NCBI RefSeq assembly: GCF_900460525.1
Contig: NZ_UHIY01000001.1
Coordinates: 4,030,001 to 4,094,000, forward strand
Length of the DNA stretch: 64,000 nucleotides
Direction: 5' to 3'
From: Yersinia kristensenii
GTDB lineage: Bacteria; Pseudomonadota; Gammaproteobacteria; Enterobacterales; Enterobacteriaceae
The position numbers and the translations under genes were made by a program. The notes beneath the pieces were generated by a model that saw nothing but the letters and a program-made list of their open reading frames with translations, did not search any database and was not told where the DNA came from. Positions 9,311 through 18,887 of this stretch are shown here, in pieces. How positions within the stretch are numbered: the stretch's first letter is position 1; each line of letters begins with the position of its first letter.

Positions 9311-9872
9311 TGACGATATTGCCGTCACTGACGCCTGCCGTTTTTTACTGGAAAGCCTCGGCTATAAAGTGAAAGTGTGGCATCACGGCGCAGACTTTTT
9401 GGCACAAGCTAACTTATATCAGCCCGGCGTATTATTGCTTGATATCCGCATGCCAGTGCTGGATGGCACGCAGGTTTATACTCAGATGCGCCAGTTAAAC
9501 AGCACTCTGGCGGTGATATTTCTCACTGCACATGGCGAAGTGCCACAAGCGGTGGAACAAATGAAATTAGGCGCGGTTGATTTCCTGCAAAAGCCGGTGG
9601 CAACAGCCCCTTTAATCGCGGCCTTGCAGCAAGGTTTAATACAATCTGAACAACAGGTTACCCGCCGACAGGTACAACTGCGCTATGACTCGCTGACACC
9701 TCGGGAACAGATGATTGCTCAGTGGGTGATGCAAGGTTTGATTAATCGCGATATTGCCGATGTGGCCTGTGTTTCCGTGCGAACCGTCGAAGTGCATCGG
9801 GCCAAAGTGATGGAAAAAATGGCCGCTAATAGCCTGGCTGAATTAGTTAGCATGCTCAATCCGACAAAATAA
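9288..9872 (+). CDS. ttrR: tetrathionate response regulator TtrR
   Basis: 194 residues with a TTG start inside the end of ttrS; this start gives the canonical MSLIYLVDDDIAVTDA receiver opening. The receiver has acidic residues 8-10, phospho-acceptor Asp52 (LLLDIRMP), Thr of FLTAHG and Lys of LQKPV. A LuxR/FixJ-type helix-turn-helix occupies the last 65 residues (LTPREQMIAQWVMQGLINRD, then VSVRTVEVHRAKVMEKM). When phosphorylated by TtrS it should activate ttrBCA. Strong overlap with ttrS implies balanced production of the pair. Confidence 0.94.
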   Translation: MSLIYLVDDDIAVTDACRFLLESLGYKVKVWHHGADFLAQANLYQPGVLLLDIRMPVLDGTQVYTQMRQLNSTLAVIFLTAHGEVPQAVEQMKLGAVDFLQKPVATAPLIAALQQGLIQSEQQVTRRQVQLRYDSLTPREQMIAQWVMQGLINRDIADVACVSVRTVEVHRAKVMEKMAANSLAELVSMLNPTK

Positions 9873-9896
9873 CTCACTTATTTTGCTCATATAACC

Positions 9897-9957
9897 ATCA
9901 AATAGGTGATTTATTTGATGATATCTTCAACAAAAAGGCATAAAAATGGCTTTTTGG
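9897..9957 (+). terminator. hairpins after ttrR, possible terminator
   Basis: A perfect eight-base inverted repeat ATCAAATA/TATTTGAT (9897-9919) is followed by AAAAAGGCA/TGGCTTTTT (about 9932-9955, one mismatch) that ends in a short T run. Together they could end ttrSR transcription. Both are AT-rich, so strength is uncertain. Confidence 0.4.
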
Positions 9958-10127
9958 TGCGGTCTTTTTTCCTGTCAGCCCCTAAAAATGCCACAATAGT
10001 CTACCTTAAAATGGCAGATAAACAGGTTGGTACAGGGCCGATTGAGGTTCTCTGATGAACTCAATGTGCACCATCAATAGTCAATAATTAGCTGTCCGAA
10101 CGAATGACAATAATGCTGAGAACAGAT

Positions 10128-11048
10128 ATGCAAGTTCCTTCTTTTAATCGCTCACTACTGCACCCCCGTTATTGGCTGACTTGGTTCGGTCTCGGTATTC
10201 TCTACCTCTTGGTACTGCTTCCCTATCCGGTCATCTACTCCATGGGCACCTCCCTGGGCCGTTTTTCCATGCGTTTTCTGGCTCGACGCAAACGAATAAC
10301 GCGGCGCAATCTGGAACTGTGCTTCCCTGATATGCCTAAAAATGAGCGGGATGAGCTGCTGGTTAAGAATTTTGAATCCGTCGGCATGGGGTTATTTGAA
10401 ACCGGCATGGCATGGTTTTGGCCGGACTGGCGTATTCAGCGCTGGTGCAGTGTCAGCGGGCTGGAGCATATCCAAAAAGCGCGCGATGAGGGTAAAGGGG
10501 TGTTGTTGATTGGCTTGCATTTTCTGACACTCGAACTGGGCGCGCGTATTTTTGGTATCTACAATCCGGGTATCGGTGTTTACCGCCCACATGATAATAA
10601 AGCCATGGATTGGATGCAGACCTGGGGTCGGATGCGCTCAAATAAAGCCATGCTTGATCGCAAAGACCTCAAAGGGATGGTTCGCAGCCTCAAGCAAGGT
10701 GAAATTATCTGGTATGCGCCCGACCATGACTATGGCCCGCGCAGCAGTGTGTTCGTGCCCTTGTTTGCCGTCGAGCAAGCTGCCACCACCACTGGGACTT
10801 ATCTTCTGGTGCGCATGGGTAAACCCGCAATCATTCCTTTCACCCCACGTCGATTACCTGACGGTAAAGGTTATCAACTGATTTTACAGCCGGCGGTGGA
10901 TAATTTCCCGCTGGATAATGAAGTTGAAGCCGCAGCCTTCATGAATAAAGTGGTCGAAAAAGAGATTGTGCGCGCCACTGATCAATACATGTGGCTACAT
11001 CGGCGTTTTAAAACCCGGCCAGAGGGTGCACCTTCTTTGTATGAGTAA
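10128..11048 (+). CDS. lpxL: lipid A late acyltransferase, LpxL/LpxP family
   Basis: 306 residues from the ATG at 10128, which aligns with the E. coli family start; an in-frame ATG at 10104 would add eight residues. One N-terminal membrane helix is followed by the HX4E acyltransferase motif (HFLTLE), then [23 protein letters not shown] and [20 protein letters not shown]. It transfers an acyl chain from acyl-ACP to Kdo2-lipid IVA at the inner membrane. Between trhO and mdtG this is the position of lpxL in E. coli. Some stretches ([11 protein letters not shown], the SLYE tail) look more like the cold-induced paralogue LpxP, so acyl specificity cannot be settled here. Confidence 0.85.
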   Translation: MQVPSFNRSLLHPRYWLTWFGLGILYLLVLLPYPVIYSMGTSLGRFSMRFLARRKRITRRNLELCFPDMPKNERDELLVKNFESVGMGLFETGMAWFWPDWRIQRWCSVSGLEHIQKARDEGKGVLLIGLHFLTLELGARIFGIYNPGIGVYRPHDNKAMDWMQTWGRMRSNKAMLDRKDLKGMVRSLKQGEIIWYAPDHDYGPRSSVFVPLFAVEQAATTTGTYLLVRMGKPAIIPFTPRRLPDGKGYQLILQPAVDNFPLDNEVEAAAFMNKVVEKEIVRATDQYMWLHRRFKTRPEGAPSLYE

Positions 11049-11207
11049 CCGAGTTAAACAGAATTAGCTTAGAGCAAAATAATATAACCAATGATAATGA
11101 GAATTAGTTTACATCAGTTTTTTTGATACAATCTGTCAGTATTATCCAATAGAAATATAGGATTAGTCTGACGATACTGAATTAATTTCTCTGAGTTATT
11201 TTCTGGT

Positions 11208-11332
11208 TATACCCTAAATAATTCGAGTTGCAGGAAGGCGGCAACTGAGTCAATCCCCAGGAGCTTACATAAGTCAGTGACTGGGGTGAGCAAAGGCAGC
11301 CAACACACATGCAGCTTGAAGTATGACGGGAA
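11208..11332. repeat. ERIC element 1
   Basis: About 125 bases running from TATACCC to GACGGGAATA, containing the diagnostic ERIC words AATCCCCAGGAGCTTACAT and GTGACTGGGGTGAGC. It forms a long imperfect palindrome and ends about 24 bases before the start of the doxX-like gene, so it probably lies in that gene's mRNA leader. Confidence 0.93.
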
Positions 11333-11355
11333 TATTTTTCTTAATAAGGATATAT

Positions 11356-11790
11356 ATGCTCGCAACACTCAATCTCTGGTTCACTCGGTTAACCGATCAT
11401 CCGAACGGCGGCAAACTATTATTACGCCTGACGTTTGGTATTTTGATGTTATTTCATGGTGTCGCAAAAATTCAGCACGGTACCAGTTGGATAGCCGCGT
11501 CTTTACAGGCACAGGGCATCCCCGGTTTTGTCGCCTATGGCGTTTACATTGGCGAAATTGTCACCCCGATCCTGATTATTCTTGGTTTATTTACTCGCCC
11601 CGCTGCTTTCATTTATGCCGTTAACTTGTTAGTCGCGGTATTGATGGTCGGCACCGGTAAGTTCTTCACGCTGACCCAAGTGGGCGCATGGGGTTTGGAA
11701 AACGAAGCGATGTATTTCCTCGGCGGCGTGGCTATTATGCTGTTGGGTAGCGGCCGTTATTCCGTCACAAAAAATGAAGCTTATCGCTGA
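11356..11790 (+). CDS. DoxX family membrane protein
   Basis: 144 residues from the ATG at 11356, preceded by AAGGA eight bases upstream. An earlier in-frame ATG at 11323 lies inside the ERIC element and is rejected. Four hydrophobic helices are visible, with the family features LRLTFGILMLFHGVAKIQHG and GEIVTPILIILGLFTRPAA. DoxX-like proteins are small inner-membrane proteins of poorly known role; some are tied to thiosulfate oxidation or redox stress. No partner gene is adjacent, so a specific function is not assigned. A hairpin terminator follows. Confidence 0.85.
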   Translation: MLATLNLWFTRLTDHPNGGKLLLRLTFGILMLFHGVAKIQHGTSWIAASLQAQGIPGFVAYGVYIGEIVTPILIILGLFTRPAAFIYAVNLLVAVLMVGTGKFFTLTQVGAWGLENEAMYFLGGVAIMLLGSGRYSVTKNEAYR

Positions 11791-11821
11791 TAGCTAGCGC
11801 TCATTTTCTGCGGTGATAAAT

Positions 11822-11854
11822 AAGCCATTGCACCCACAGTGTGGTGGCTTTTTT
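11822..11854 (+). terminator. terminator after the doxX-like gene
   Basis: AAGCCA pairs with TGGCTT, with an inner CCAC/GTGG stem and a small bulge, and is followed by six T. It is placed 32 bases after the stop codon. The rest of the 275 bases up to mdtG is AT-rich and shows no frame I would call. Confidence 0.6.
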
Positions 11855-12129
11855 AGTTCATGGCGATGAGTTATAACAGACTGCTAAAACCGACTCCACT
11901 CAGTTATAACCCAATCACATAAGCATATCCCCAAAATTCAAACCCTCTTTTCATTTTAATAAAAACTAACATTCACCTCATTGATGTCAATGTGCCATAG
12001 GCGCATACTTACCAAGCTAACTGTTTTATTGTTGTGTTTTGTTGCCCTTTCAAACGCCCCTATCGACGAATAAAGAGACGCAAAGCACCCAGCTTATTAA
12101 GAAGCAATCCCTTGTTTAATCGGTAATTT

Positions 12130-13374
12130 ATGACTTCGGTACCCCAACCTGTTAACTGGAAAAGAAACTTATTTGTCACCTGGTTAGGCTGTTTTCTGAC
12201 CGGCGCGGCCTTTAGTTTAATCATGCCCTTCTTGCCACTGTATGTGGAACAGTTGGGTGTGAGCGGTCACCAGTCATTGAACATGTGGTCGGGTTTGGTG
12301 TTCAGCATTACTTTCCTGTTTTCCGCCATTGCCGCGCCTTTCTGGGGCAGCCTTGCCGACCGAAAAGGCCGGAAAATCATGCTACTACGATCTGCCCTCG
12401 GCATGGGGATTGTGATGGTACTGATGGGCATGGCGCAGAATATTTGGCAATTTTTGGCTCTGCGCGCCCTACTGGGGCTGTTAGGGGGCTTTATTCCTAA
12501 TGCCAATGCGCTGATTGCCACACAGGTGCCGCGCAACAAAAGCGGCTGGGCATTGGGCACGCTCTCCACCGGTGGGGTCAGCGGTGCTTTAATCGGCCCG
12601 CTAATTGGTGGGTTATTGGCCGATAATTATGGTTTGCGGCCCGTATTCTTTATCACTGCCGGAGTGTTATTCGCCTGTTTTGCTATGACCTGGCTTTATG
12701 TCAGGGAGCAGTTTGCGCCGGTGTTGAAAAAAGATATGCTGAATGGCCGACAGGTGTTTAACTCGCTGAAAAACCCTAAGTTAATCCTGAGTTTGTTTGT
12801 TACCACCATGATTATCCAGATTGCGACCGGCTCAATTGCACCTATTTTAACCCTGTATGTGCGCGAGCTGGCCGGAGATATCCATAATCTGGCCTTTGTC
12901 AGTGGCATGATTGCCTCGGTGCCGGGTGTCGCTGCGCTAATAAGTGCGCCGCGCTTAGGTAAGTTGGGGGATAAAATCGGGCCTGAGCGCATTTTGATCG
13001 CCATGCTGGCATTATCCATTCTGATTTTGATCCCGATGGCCTTTGTTCAAACGCCGATGCAACTGGGTATTTTACGTTTTTTATTGGGCGCGACCGATGG
13101 CGCATTGTTGCCCGCAGTGCAAACCTTGCTGATTTATAACTGTACTAATCAAGTTGCGGGTAGGATTTTTAGCTATAACCAATCATTCCGTGATGTGGGG
13201 AATGTTAGCGGCCCACTACTCGGCGCAGCGGTTTCCGCCAGCTATGGTTTCCGGGCAGTCTTCTGCGTAACCGCCGTGGTGGTGCTGTTTAACGCCCTTT
13301 ATTCTTATTGGTGTTTACAACGCCAGCCCTTAAAAGCACAGCGGCGCGAAGTTCAGCAACAGCAAGATCACTAA
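12130..13374 (+). CDS. mdtG: multidrug efflux MFS transporter MdtG
   Basis: 414 residues with twelve membrane helices and the major facilitator signature [21 protein letters not shown] between helices 2 and 3. The sequence [20 protein letters not shown] at the start and [20 protein letters not shown] are nearly those of E. coli MdtG (YceE), a proton-driven drug exporter giving fosfomycin and deoxycholate tolerance when overproduced. The position after lpxL fits E. coli gene order. It is transcribed alone, from a 275-base upstream region. Confidence 0.95.
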   Translation: MTSVPQPVNWKRNLFVTWLGCFLTGAAFSLIMPFLPLYVEQLGVSGHQSLNMWSGLVFSITFLFSAIAAPFWGSLADRKGRKIMLLRSALGMGIVMVLMGMAQNIWQFLALRALLGLLGGFIPNANALIATQVPRNKSGWALGTLSTGGVSGALIGPLIGGLLADNYGLRPVFFITAGVLFACFAMTWLYVREQFAPVLKKDMLNGRQVFNSLKNPKLILSLFVTTMIIQIATGSIAPILTLYVRELAGDIHNLAFVSGMIASVPGVAALISAPRLGKLGDKIGPERILIAMLALSILILIPMAFVQTPMQLGILRFLLGATDGALLPAVQTLLIYNCTNQVAGRIFSYNQSFRDVGNVSGPLLGAAVSASYGFRAVFCVTAVVVLFNALYSYWCLQRQPLKAQRREVQQQQDH

Positions 13375-13703
13375 CGCAAAATAGCGCCATCAATGCGATT
13401 CAAAAACCATATTCAAAATACCTATGGTTGTGCACTTTTTCAGCATACCCCATCATCAAATGCACCTAAAAATAGCGGAAAAAGCCATAATATTCGGTTT
13501 AAACTGATTGATAATTGTAATGCATGTCGACTTTTCATCTAAAAATACGATATAACCCCCGGTGGTAATTAAAAAATGACGTTATTATTGCGTTAAATTC
13601 TACTGTAACGAGTGTTAAACCTGACCACGGACCACAGTGTAATGGGCGACATTCGATGACGGGTTTATTCGCTCATTTTAAAGCGATTCTATGGGAAGAC
13701 TTT

Positions 13704-15237
13704 ATGCAAACCTCTGTTAACACCCCTGGTGGTCGTACATTCTTTGGGCATCCTTACCCGCTCAGCGGACTGTTTCTTTCCGAAATGTGGGAACGTTTTT
13801 CGTTCTACGGTATTCGACCTCTCTTAATTCTGTTTATGGCGGCCACCGTTTTTGATGGCGGCATGGGCCTGCCCCGTGAGCAAGCTTCGGCTATCGTCGG
13901 GATTTTTGCTGGCAGCATGTATCTGGCGGCCCTCCCCGGCGGTTGGCTGGCGGATAACTGGCTGGGCCAACAGCGCGGTATGGTACGGCTCGATTCTGAT
14001 TGCCTTGGGCCATCTGTCGATTGCCTTATCTGCTTTCTTCGGCAATGACCTGTTCTTTATCGGCCTGGCATTTATCGTGCTCGGTACCGGCTTGTTCAAA
14101 ACCTGTATTTCAGTGATGGTCGGCACCCTCTATAAACCGGGTGATGCCCGCCGTGACGGGGGTTTCTCACTGTTCTATATGGGCATCAATATGGGGTCGT
14201 TTATTGCGCCGCTGCTTTCTGGCTGGTTGCTACGAACCCATGGTTGGCATTGGGGCTTTGGTATCGGTGGGATTGGTATGCTGGTGGCATTACTGATCTT
14301 CCGTGGCTTTGCCATACCGGCGATGAAGCGCTATGACGCAGAAGTGGGGCTGGACTCCAGTTGGAATAAACCGACCAATCAACGCCAGGGTGTGGGCAAA
14401 TGGGTTGCAGCCATTATGCTGGTGGTGGTGGCGATTATTGCTCTTATTTCACAGGGTGTTATCCCGATTAATCCGGTGTTGATTGCCAGCTTGCTGGTGT
14501 ATGTTATTGCCGCCTCGGTAACACTCTATTTCGTCTATCTGTTTGCCTTTGCCAAAATGAGCCGTCAAGATCGTGCCCGTTTGTTGGTGTGCTTTATTCT
14601 GTTGGTGTCAGCGGCGTTCTTCTGGTCTGCCTTTGAACAAAAACCGACCTCATTTAACCTGTTTGCCAATGATTATACTGACCGCATGGTGATGGGTTTT
14701 GAGATCCCGACCGTCTGGTTCCAGTCAATAAATGCACTGTTTATCATTCTGTTAGCGCCAGTATTCAGTTGGGCATGGCCAGCATTGGCGAAGAAAAAGA
14801 TTCAGCCGAGCAGTATCACTAAATTCGTGATTGGTATTCTATGTGCTGCCGCCGGTTTCGCCGTGATGATGTATGCCGCACAGCATGTTCTCAGCAGTAA
14901 CGGCGCGGGTGTTTCGCCCTTGTGGCTGGTGATGAGTATCCTGCTGCTGACTTTAGGTGAATTGTGTCTTAGCCCTATCGGGCTGGCGACCATGACCTTA
15001 CTGGCACCGGACAGAATGCGCGGTCAGGTGATGGGGCTGTGGTTCTGCGCCAGTTCACTGGGTAATCTGGCGGCGGGCTTGATTGGTGGGCACGTTAAAG
15101 CTGACCAGCTTGATATGCTGCCGACCCTGTTTGCGCGTTGCTCAATTGCTTTGGTTATCTGTGCCGCGGTATTGATATTGCTTATCGTGCCAATTCGCCG
15201 CCTGATGAACAACACTCAGGGCCAGCAAACCGCTTGA
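13704..15237 (+). pseudogene. proton-dependent oligopeptide transporter (POT family), frameshifted
   Basis: The first part (from ATG 13704 with GGAAGA ahead, MQTSVNTPGGRTFFGHPYPL) carries the POT opening SEMWERFSFYGIRPLL and runs to GGWLADNWLGQQR. The family sequence then continues in the next frame as AVWYGSILIALGHLS to the stop at 15237. The break is at about 13974-13980, in CAGCGCGGTATGG; an extra CG would restore QQR-AVWYG. Together the parts make about 511 residues with 12 or more helices, full length for the family. Either a real slippage mutation in a CG run or a sequencing error. Uncorrected, only about 115 residues are made in frame and transport is lost. Confidence 0.8.
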
Positions 15238-15246
15238 TCTTGGCCC

Positions 15247-16140
15247 TTATGGCTTGCGCGCACGAATGGTTGCCACCAAGGCCTTTAAGCCAGCCGGAAC
15301 GTAGCGATGCCCTGGATAATAGAGACACAAACCCTTAAATGCCTGACACCAATCCGCTAAAATAGGTATCAGGCACCCACTGGCTAAATCGTCTTTAATT
15401 TGTGATTCATTAATAAACGCAATACCTAGCCCAGCGCGTACTGCCTCTAATCTGGCTTGCATGCTGGGCAACACCAACCGCGGGATAATATCGACTTCGT
15501 AATATTCTCCGCGCCGTTCAAGCTCCCAACGATAGATGCTGCCATTCGAAAATCGCATACAAATCCCCTGATGCTGCTTAAGCGCTTCCGGTGTTTGGGG
15601 CGTACCGTATTTCGCCAGATAGTCCGGTGAAGCGACGGCAATCTGGCGTAAATCTGAGGTAAGCGGCACAGAAATCATGTCTTGCGGCACCGACTCAGCC
15701 AGCCTGATCCCCGCATCGAACCCCTCTGCCACAATGTCTATCAAGCGTGCCTGTTCAGCAATTTCCACCCGCATTTGGGGGTAACATTGCAGATAAGGGA
15801 TCACAATACGCTCGAAAAATAGCGGCCCACTTTCTGGTGGTGCATTAATGCGCAATATCCCGGTGGGCTCGGCTGAGCTGCTATTGACCTCCTCCGTCGC
15901 GCGGCGGATTTCCATTAAGGCTGGGCCAATACGCTCGACAAAGTTTTTCCCCGCTTCGGTCAACGCCACACTGCGCGTGGTGCGGTTAAATAAGCGGGCC
16001 TGCAAGCGCGATTCGAGGCCAGCAATGGCGCTACTGGCCGCGGTGGTAGATATCCCCAGCTCCTCTGCTGCCGCACGAAAACTGCCCCGGCGAACGACCG
16101 CCATTACCACTTCTAATTCAACCAGTCTGGATCGATGCAT
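15247..16140 (-). CDS. LysR-type transcriptional regulator
   Basis: 297 residues, normal for the family. N-terminal winged helix (residues 1-60, VVRRGSFRAAAEELGISTTAASSAIAGLE) followed by a periplasmic-binding-like effector domain (about 90-290). It is divergent from the aldehyde dehydrogenase gene across 105 bases, the usual layout of a LysR regulator and its target, so it probably controls that gene in response to a substrate or intermediate. Its 3' end converges on the frameshifted peptide transporter. Effector unknown. Confidence 0.9.
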   Translation of the reverse strand: MHRSRLVELEVVMAVVRRGSFRAAAEELGISTTAASSAIAGLESRLQARLFNRTTRSVALTEAGKNFVERIGPALMEIRRATEEVNSSSAEPTGILRINAPPESGPLFFERIVIPYLQCYPQMRVEIAEQARLIDIVAEGFDAGIRLAESVPQDMISVPLTSDLRQIAVASPDYLAKYGTPQTPEALKQHQGICMRFSNGSIYRWELERRGEYYEVDIIPRLVLPSMQARLEAVRAGLGIAFINESQIKDDLASGCLIPILADWCQAFKGLCLYYPGHRYVPAGLKALVATIRARKP

Positions 16141-16245
16141 GGATTATCCTGAAAATCGGTTCACTCTATCCAGAATACACTGGCTTATCGGCATTATACA
16201 ACGGCGCTACACTGAGTCCGATTATTCCTCTAACGGAGCATTACC

Positions 16246-17667
16246 ATGCAGCGCATTGATAAAATCTATATCAACGGACAATTTGTCACCCCGCACGGCG
16301 AGGAGTGGTTCTCTCTTTACAACCCGGCGACAGAAGAAGTCATTGGTCAGGTTCGTCTGGCCGATGCCGAGGATGCTAAACACGCCATCGCCGCCGCAAA
16401 AGCGGCTTTACCGGCGTTTTCCCGCACCAGCAAAGCCGAGCGTATTGCGCTTTTGACGCGCATGCGCGATGCCCTCGCGGCGCGCAAAGATGACTTGGCA
16501 GAAGCGATTATTGAAGAATACGGTGCTCCCGCTGCTCGTTCCGGCTGGATGACCGACTTCCCGGTCATGGCGATTGAATCCGCCATTGAGCAGCTCAAGA
16601 GTTATGAGTTTGAAAAACAAGCCGGAAATGCGCGAGTTTTAATGACGCCAGTGGGGGTGGCCGGGTTAATTACCCCTTGGAACAGCGATGCGGGCTTCAT
16701 CTGCGGTAAATTAGCCACGGCCCTCTCTGCCGGTTGTACTGCGGTGATTAAACCCAGTGAAATGAGTGCGCTCCAGACACAAATCGTGACCGAGGCGCTG
16801 CACGCCGCCGGTTTACCTGCCGGAGTGTTTAATATCGTCACTGGGCGCGGTGAAGTGGTCGGTGCTGAAATGAGCAACAGCAACGAGGTAGCAAAAATCT
16901 CATTCACCGGCTCAACTGCCACCGGCAAAGCTATTTTGCGCAGTGCCGCTGAAAGCTTTAAACGTGTGACACTTGAATTGGGCGGTAAATCGCCGACGAT
17001 TATTCTTGATGATGCCAACATTGAAGAAGCCGTCCCTTTGGCGATAGCCGCCGGTTTTATCAATAGCGGCCAAGCCTGTATCGCGGGGACGCGTATCCTG
17101 GTGCCCGAATCGCGCAAGGTCGAGTTTGAAACCGCGCTGGCTCAGGTGGTTTCGCAGACACATTCGGGCAATCCGCGCGATCAGCACACCGACATTGGCC
17201 CGATGGTGAGTCAAAAACAGTGGGAGCGAGTACAGCATTATATCCAACTCGGAATTGATGAAGGCGCTCGGGTGCTGAGTGGCGGCGTCGGTCGCCCGGA
17301 AGGCATGGTGCGCGGCTGGTGTGTGAAGCCCACCCTGTTTACCGATGTGCGTAATGATATGACCATCGCCCGTGAGGAAATTTTTGGGCCGGTGCTGTCG
17401 ATTATCAGTTATCGCGACGAAGCTGAAGCTATTGCTATCGCGAATGACACCCAATATGGGCTAAGTGCGCTGGTGCTCACGGGCAATAAGGCACGCGGGG
17501 CTCGTGTCGCGGAACAGATAGAATCAGGCCGCGTGTTGATTAACACCCTCGAACATGAACCTAAAGCGCCGTTTGGTGGTGTCAAACACTCCGGCATCGG
17601 GCGTGAAATGGGCGTGTGGGGGCTGGAGGCTTTCCTCGAACCGAAAGCCATTCTCGCCGCCAGATGA
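16246..17667 (+). CDS. NAD(P)-dependent aldehyde dehydrogenase
   Basis: 473 residues. The catalytic set of the aldehyde dehydrogenase superfamily is present: Asn146 in TPWNSD, Glu244 in LELGGKSP, nucleophile Cys278 in NSGQACIAG, and the nucleotide-binding FTGSTATGK. It oxidises an aldehyde to the acid in the cytoplasm; the substrate cannot be read from the sequence. It is divergent from a LysR regulator that probably controls it. CTAACGGAG precedes the ATG. A repeat element and a terminator follow. Similar enzymes are often annotated generically, and I see no sign of loss of function. Confidence 0.92.
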   Translation: MQRIDKIYINGQFVTPHGEEWFSLYNPATEEVIGQVRLADAEDAKHAIAAAKAALPAFSRTSKAERIALLTRMRDALAARKDDLAEAIIEEYGAPAARSGWMTDFPVMAIESAIEQLKSYEFEKQAGNARVLMTPVGVAGLITPWNSDAGFICGKLATALSAGCTAVIKPSEMSALQTQIVTEALHAAGLPAGVFNIVTGRGEVVGAEMSNSNEVAKISFTGSTATGKAILRSAAESFKRVTLELGGKSPTIILDDANIEEAVPLAIAAGFINSGQACIAGTRILVPESRKVEFETALAQVVSQTHSGNPRDQHTDIGPMVSQKQWERVQHYIQLGIDEGARVLSGGVGRPEGMVRGWCVKPTLFTDVRNDMTIAREEIFGPVLSIISYRDEAEAIAIANDTQYGLSALVLTGNKARGARVAEQIESGRVLINTLEHEPKAPFGGVKHSGIGREMGVWGLEAFLEPKAILAAR

Positions 17668-17696
17668 TTTTTTAGTCAGCCAAAGCCCATTTTGTT

Positions 17697-17786
17697 ACAC
17701 CGAGACTCGCGGAGCGACTGCACCGATGGGCGCTCCGGTCGCTTACGCGACTACGACCCATTCGGCACATTTCCCCACTTATCAAC
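17697..17786 (+). repeat. structured dispersed repeat, copy 2 (C4/ash-like)
   Basis: Plus-strand relative of the element at 2392-2485, sharing CTGCACCGATGGGCGCTCCG exactly and CGAGACT and CGGCACATTTCCCC nearly. The core folds as GGAGCG/CGCTCC and is followed by GGTCG/CGACC. It lies just after the aldehyde dehydrogenase stop and before a terminator, so it would be the 3' part of that transcript or a separate short RNA. Confidence 0.5.
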
Positions 17787-17801
17787 TTTGTAAACAATCT
17801 G

Positions 17802-17828
17802 AACCCGCCTTAATGGCGGGTTTCTTTA
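17802..17828 (+). terminator. terminator after the aldehyde dehydrogenase region
   Basis: AACCCGCC pairs with GGCGGGTT around a five-base loop, followed on the plus strand by TTCTTTAT. It sits between convergent genes and may also act on the VOC gene from the other side. Confidence 0.8.
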
Positions 17829-17841
17829 TACTCAAATAAGC

Positions 17842-18294
17842 TTACAGCTCCCATGCCCGTTGCTGTAAAACCACTCGATAACCATCTGTATCTTCGAAAG
17901 TTTTACCACTGACATCCCAATAAGGGTTATAAGACGCTACAGCACGAAAACCAGCAGCCAACATTTGCTGGCACTGCGCCGCCCACTGCGTTTCATCCGG
18001 CAAATAAAATACTAATAAATTATCCTGCGTGGGTGCAAAACCTACCCGCGTGCCGCGGTGATGAGTAAACTCTATATGGTAAGCGTGGTGTGGATGACCC
18101 AGAATGGCACCATCAAATCCTTGATGATCCGTAAAACTGCCCAACGGGGTGAACCCTAAGCCGTGACAGTACATCTCGCTGATTAATATCAGATTATCTG
18201 TGGCTCTGGCCACTCGCATTACCGAGATTTGTGGCAATACGGGTGTTTCCTGTGCGAAGCCCGTAGCGAGCAAATCCATAGGTTTGGATGACAT
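17842..18294 (-). CDS. VOC (glyoxalase/bleomycin resistance) family protein
   Basis: 150 residues from the ATG at 18294, chosen for the GGGGAGAG ribosome site directly upstream; a GTG seven codons earlier is possible. After a leader of about 25 residues comes a single vicinal-oxygen-chelate domain beginning ISVMRVARATDNLILISEMY, with HHAYHIEFTHH and a terminal FEDTDGYRVVLQQRAWEL that supplies metal-ligand-like His and acidic residues. The family includes isomerases and dioxygenases, and the substrate cannot be told. It is divergent from the acetyltransferase with 42 bases between starts. Confidence 0.8.
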   Translation of the reverse strand: MSSKPMDLLATGFAQETPVLPQISVMRVARATDNLILISEMYCHGLGFTPLGSFTDHQGFDGAILGHPHHAYHIEFTHHRGTRVGFAPTQDNLLVFYLPDETQWAAQCQQMLAAGFRAVASYNPYWDVSGKTFEDTDGYRVVLQQRAWEL

Positions 18295-18336
18295 CTGGCT
18301 CTCCCCTGATAACACATTTGAATGCTGAGACTAAAA

Positions 18337-18885
18337 ATGAAAATAAGACCTGCCCAACCTGCTGATTACCCTGCCATCTTACAGTTGCAATCACAAAATA
18401 CCCCAGAAAATTTAAGCCCGGAACAGCGTAAACAGGGTTTTATTGTGTCGCAGATGGATGAAAAACAACTGGATTCTATCAATCGAGGTCTGGGCATTTT
18501 GGTGGCCATTGAGGATGAACAGGTGGCGGCTTTTGTCTGCCTGGCGCGCGCGCATCAGCAGCCTCGCCCGCCGGTAGTCGATGCCATGCTGGAAGCAATA
18601 AGCCAGCAACAGTTTCACGGAAAAGCATTGAATGAATTGCGGGTATTTCTTTATGGGCCAGTGTGTATTGATAGCCGTTGGCGGGGAAAAGGTGTGCTGA
18701 GCCAACTATTTACCGCCGTTAAAGCCCATGCCTGCAAAGATTTTGATGTCGGAGCCGCCTTTGTTAACCATGATAACCCACACTCACTGGCGGCTCATGT
18801 AAAAGGGTTAAATATGACACCGATCTGTGAATTCACTTGCCAGCAACAACATTATCAATTGCTGGTTTTTGCCACCACCGCCTAA
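18337..18885 (+). CDS. GNAT family N-acetyltransferase
   Basis: 182 residues from the ATG at 18337 (MKIRPAQPADYPAILQLQSQ, the typical GNAT opening). The acetyl-CoA-binding region is GPVCIDSRWRGKGVLSQLFTAVKAHA, with the R-x-x-G-x-G/A type loop at RWRGKGV. Cytoplasmic; transfers an acetyl group to an unknown acceptor. Short spacing from the divergent VOC gene suggests shared control. A stop at 18885 leaves two bases before the end of convergent yceK. Confidence 0.85.
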   Translation: MKIRPAQPADYPAILQLQSQNTPENLSPEQRKQGFIVSQMDEKQLDSINRGLGILVAIEDEQVAAFVCLARAHQQPRPPVVDAMLEAISQQQFHGKALNELRVFLYGPVCIDSRWRGKGVLSQLFTAVKAHACKDFDVGAAFVNHDNPHSLAAHVKGLNMTPICEFTCQQQHYQLLVFATTA

Positions 18886-18887
18886 GG

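Noticed and set aside
11277..11624. 115-residue frame over ERIC 1 and doxX
   Set aside because: Starts inside the repeat and is out of frame with the DoxX sequence.
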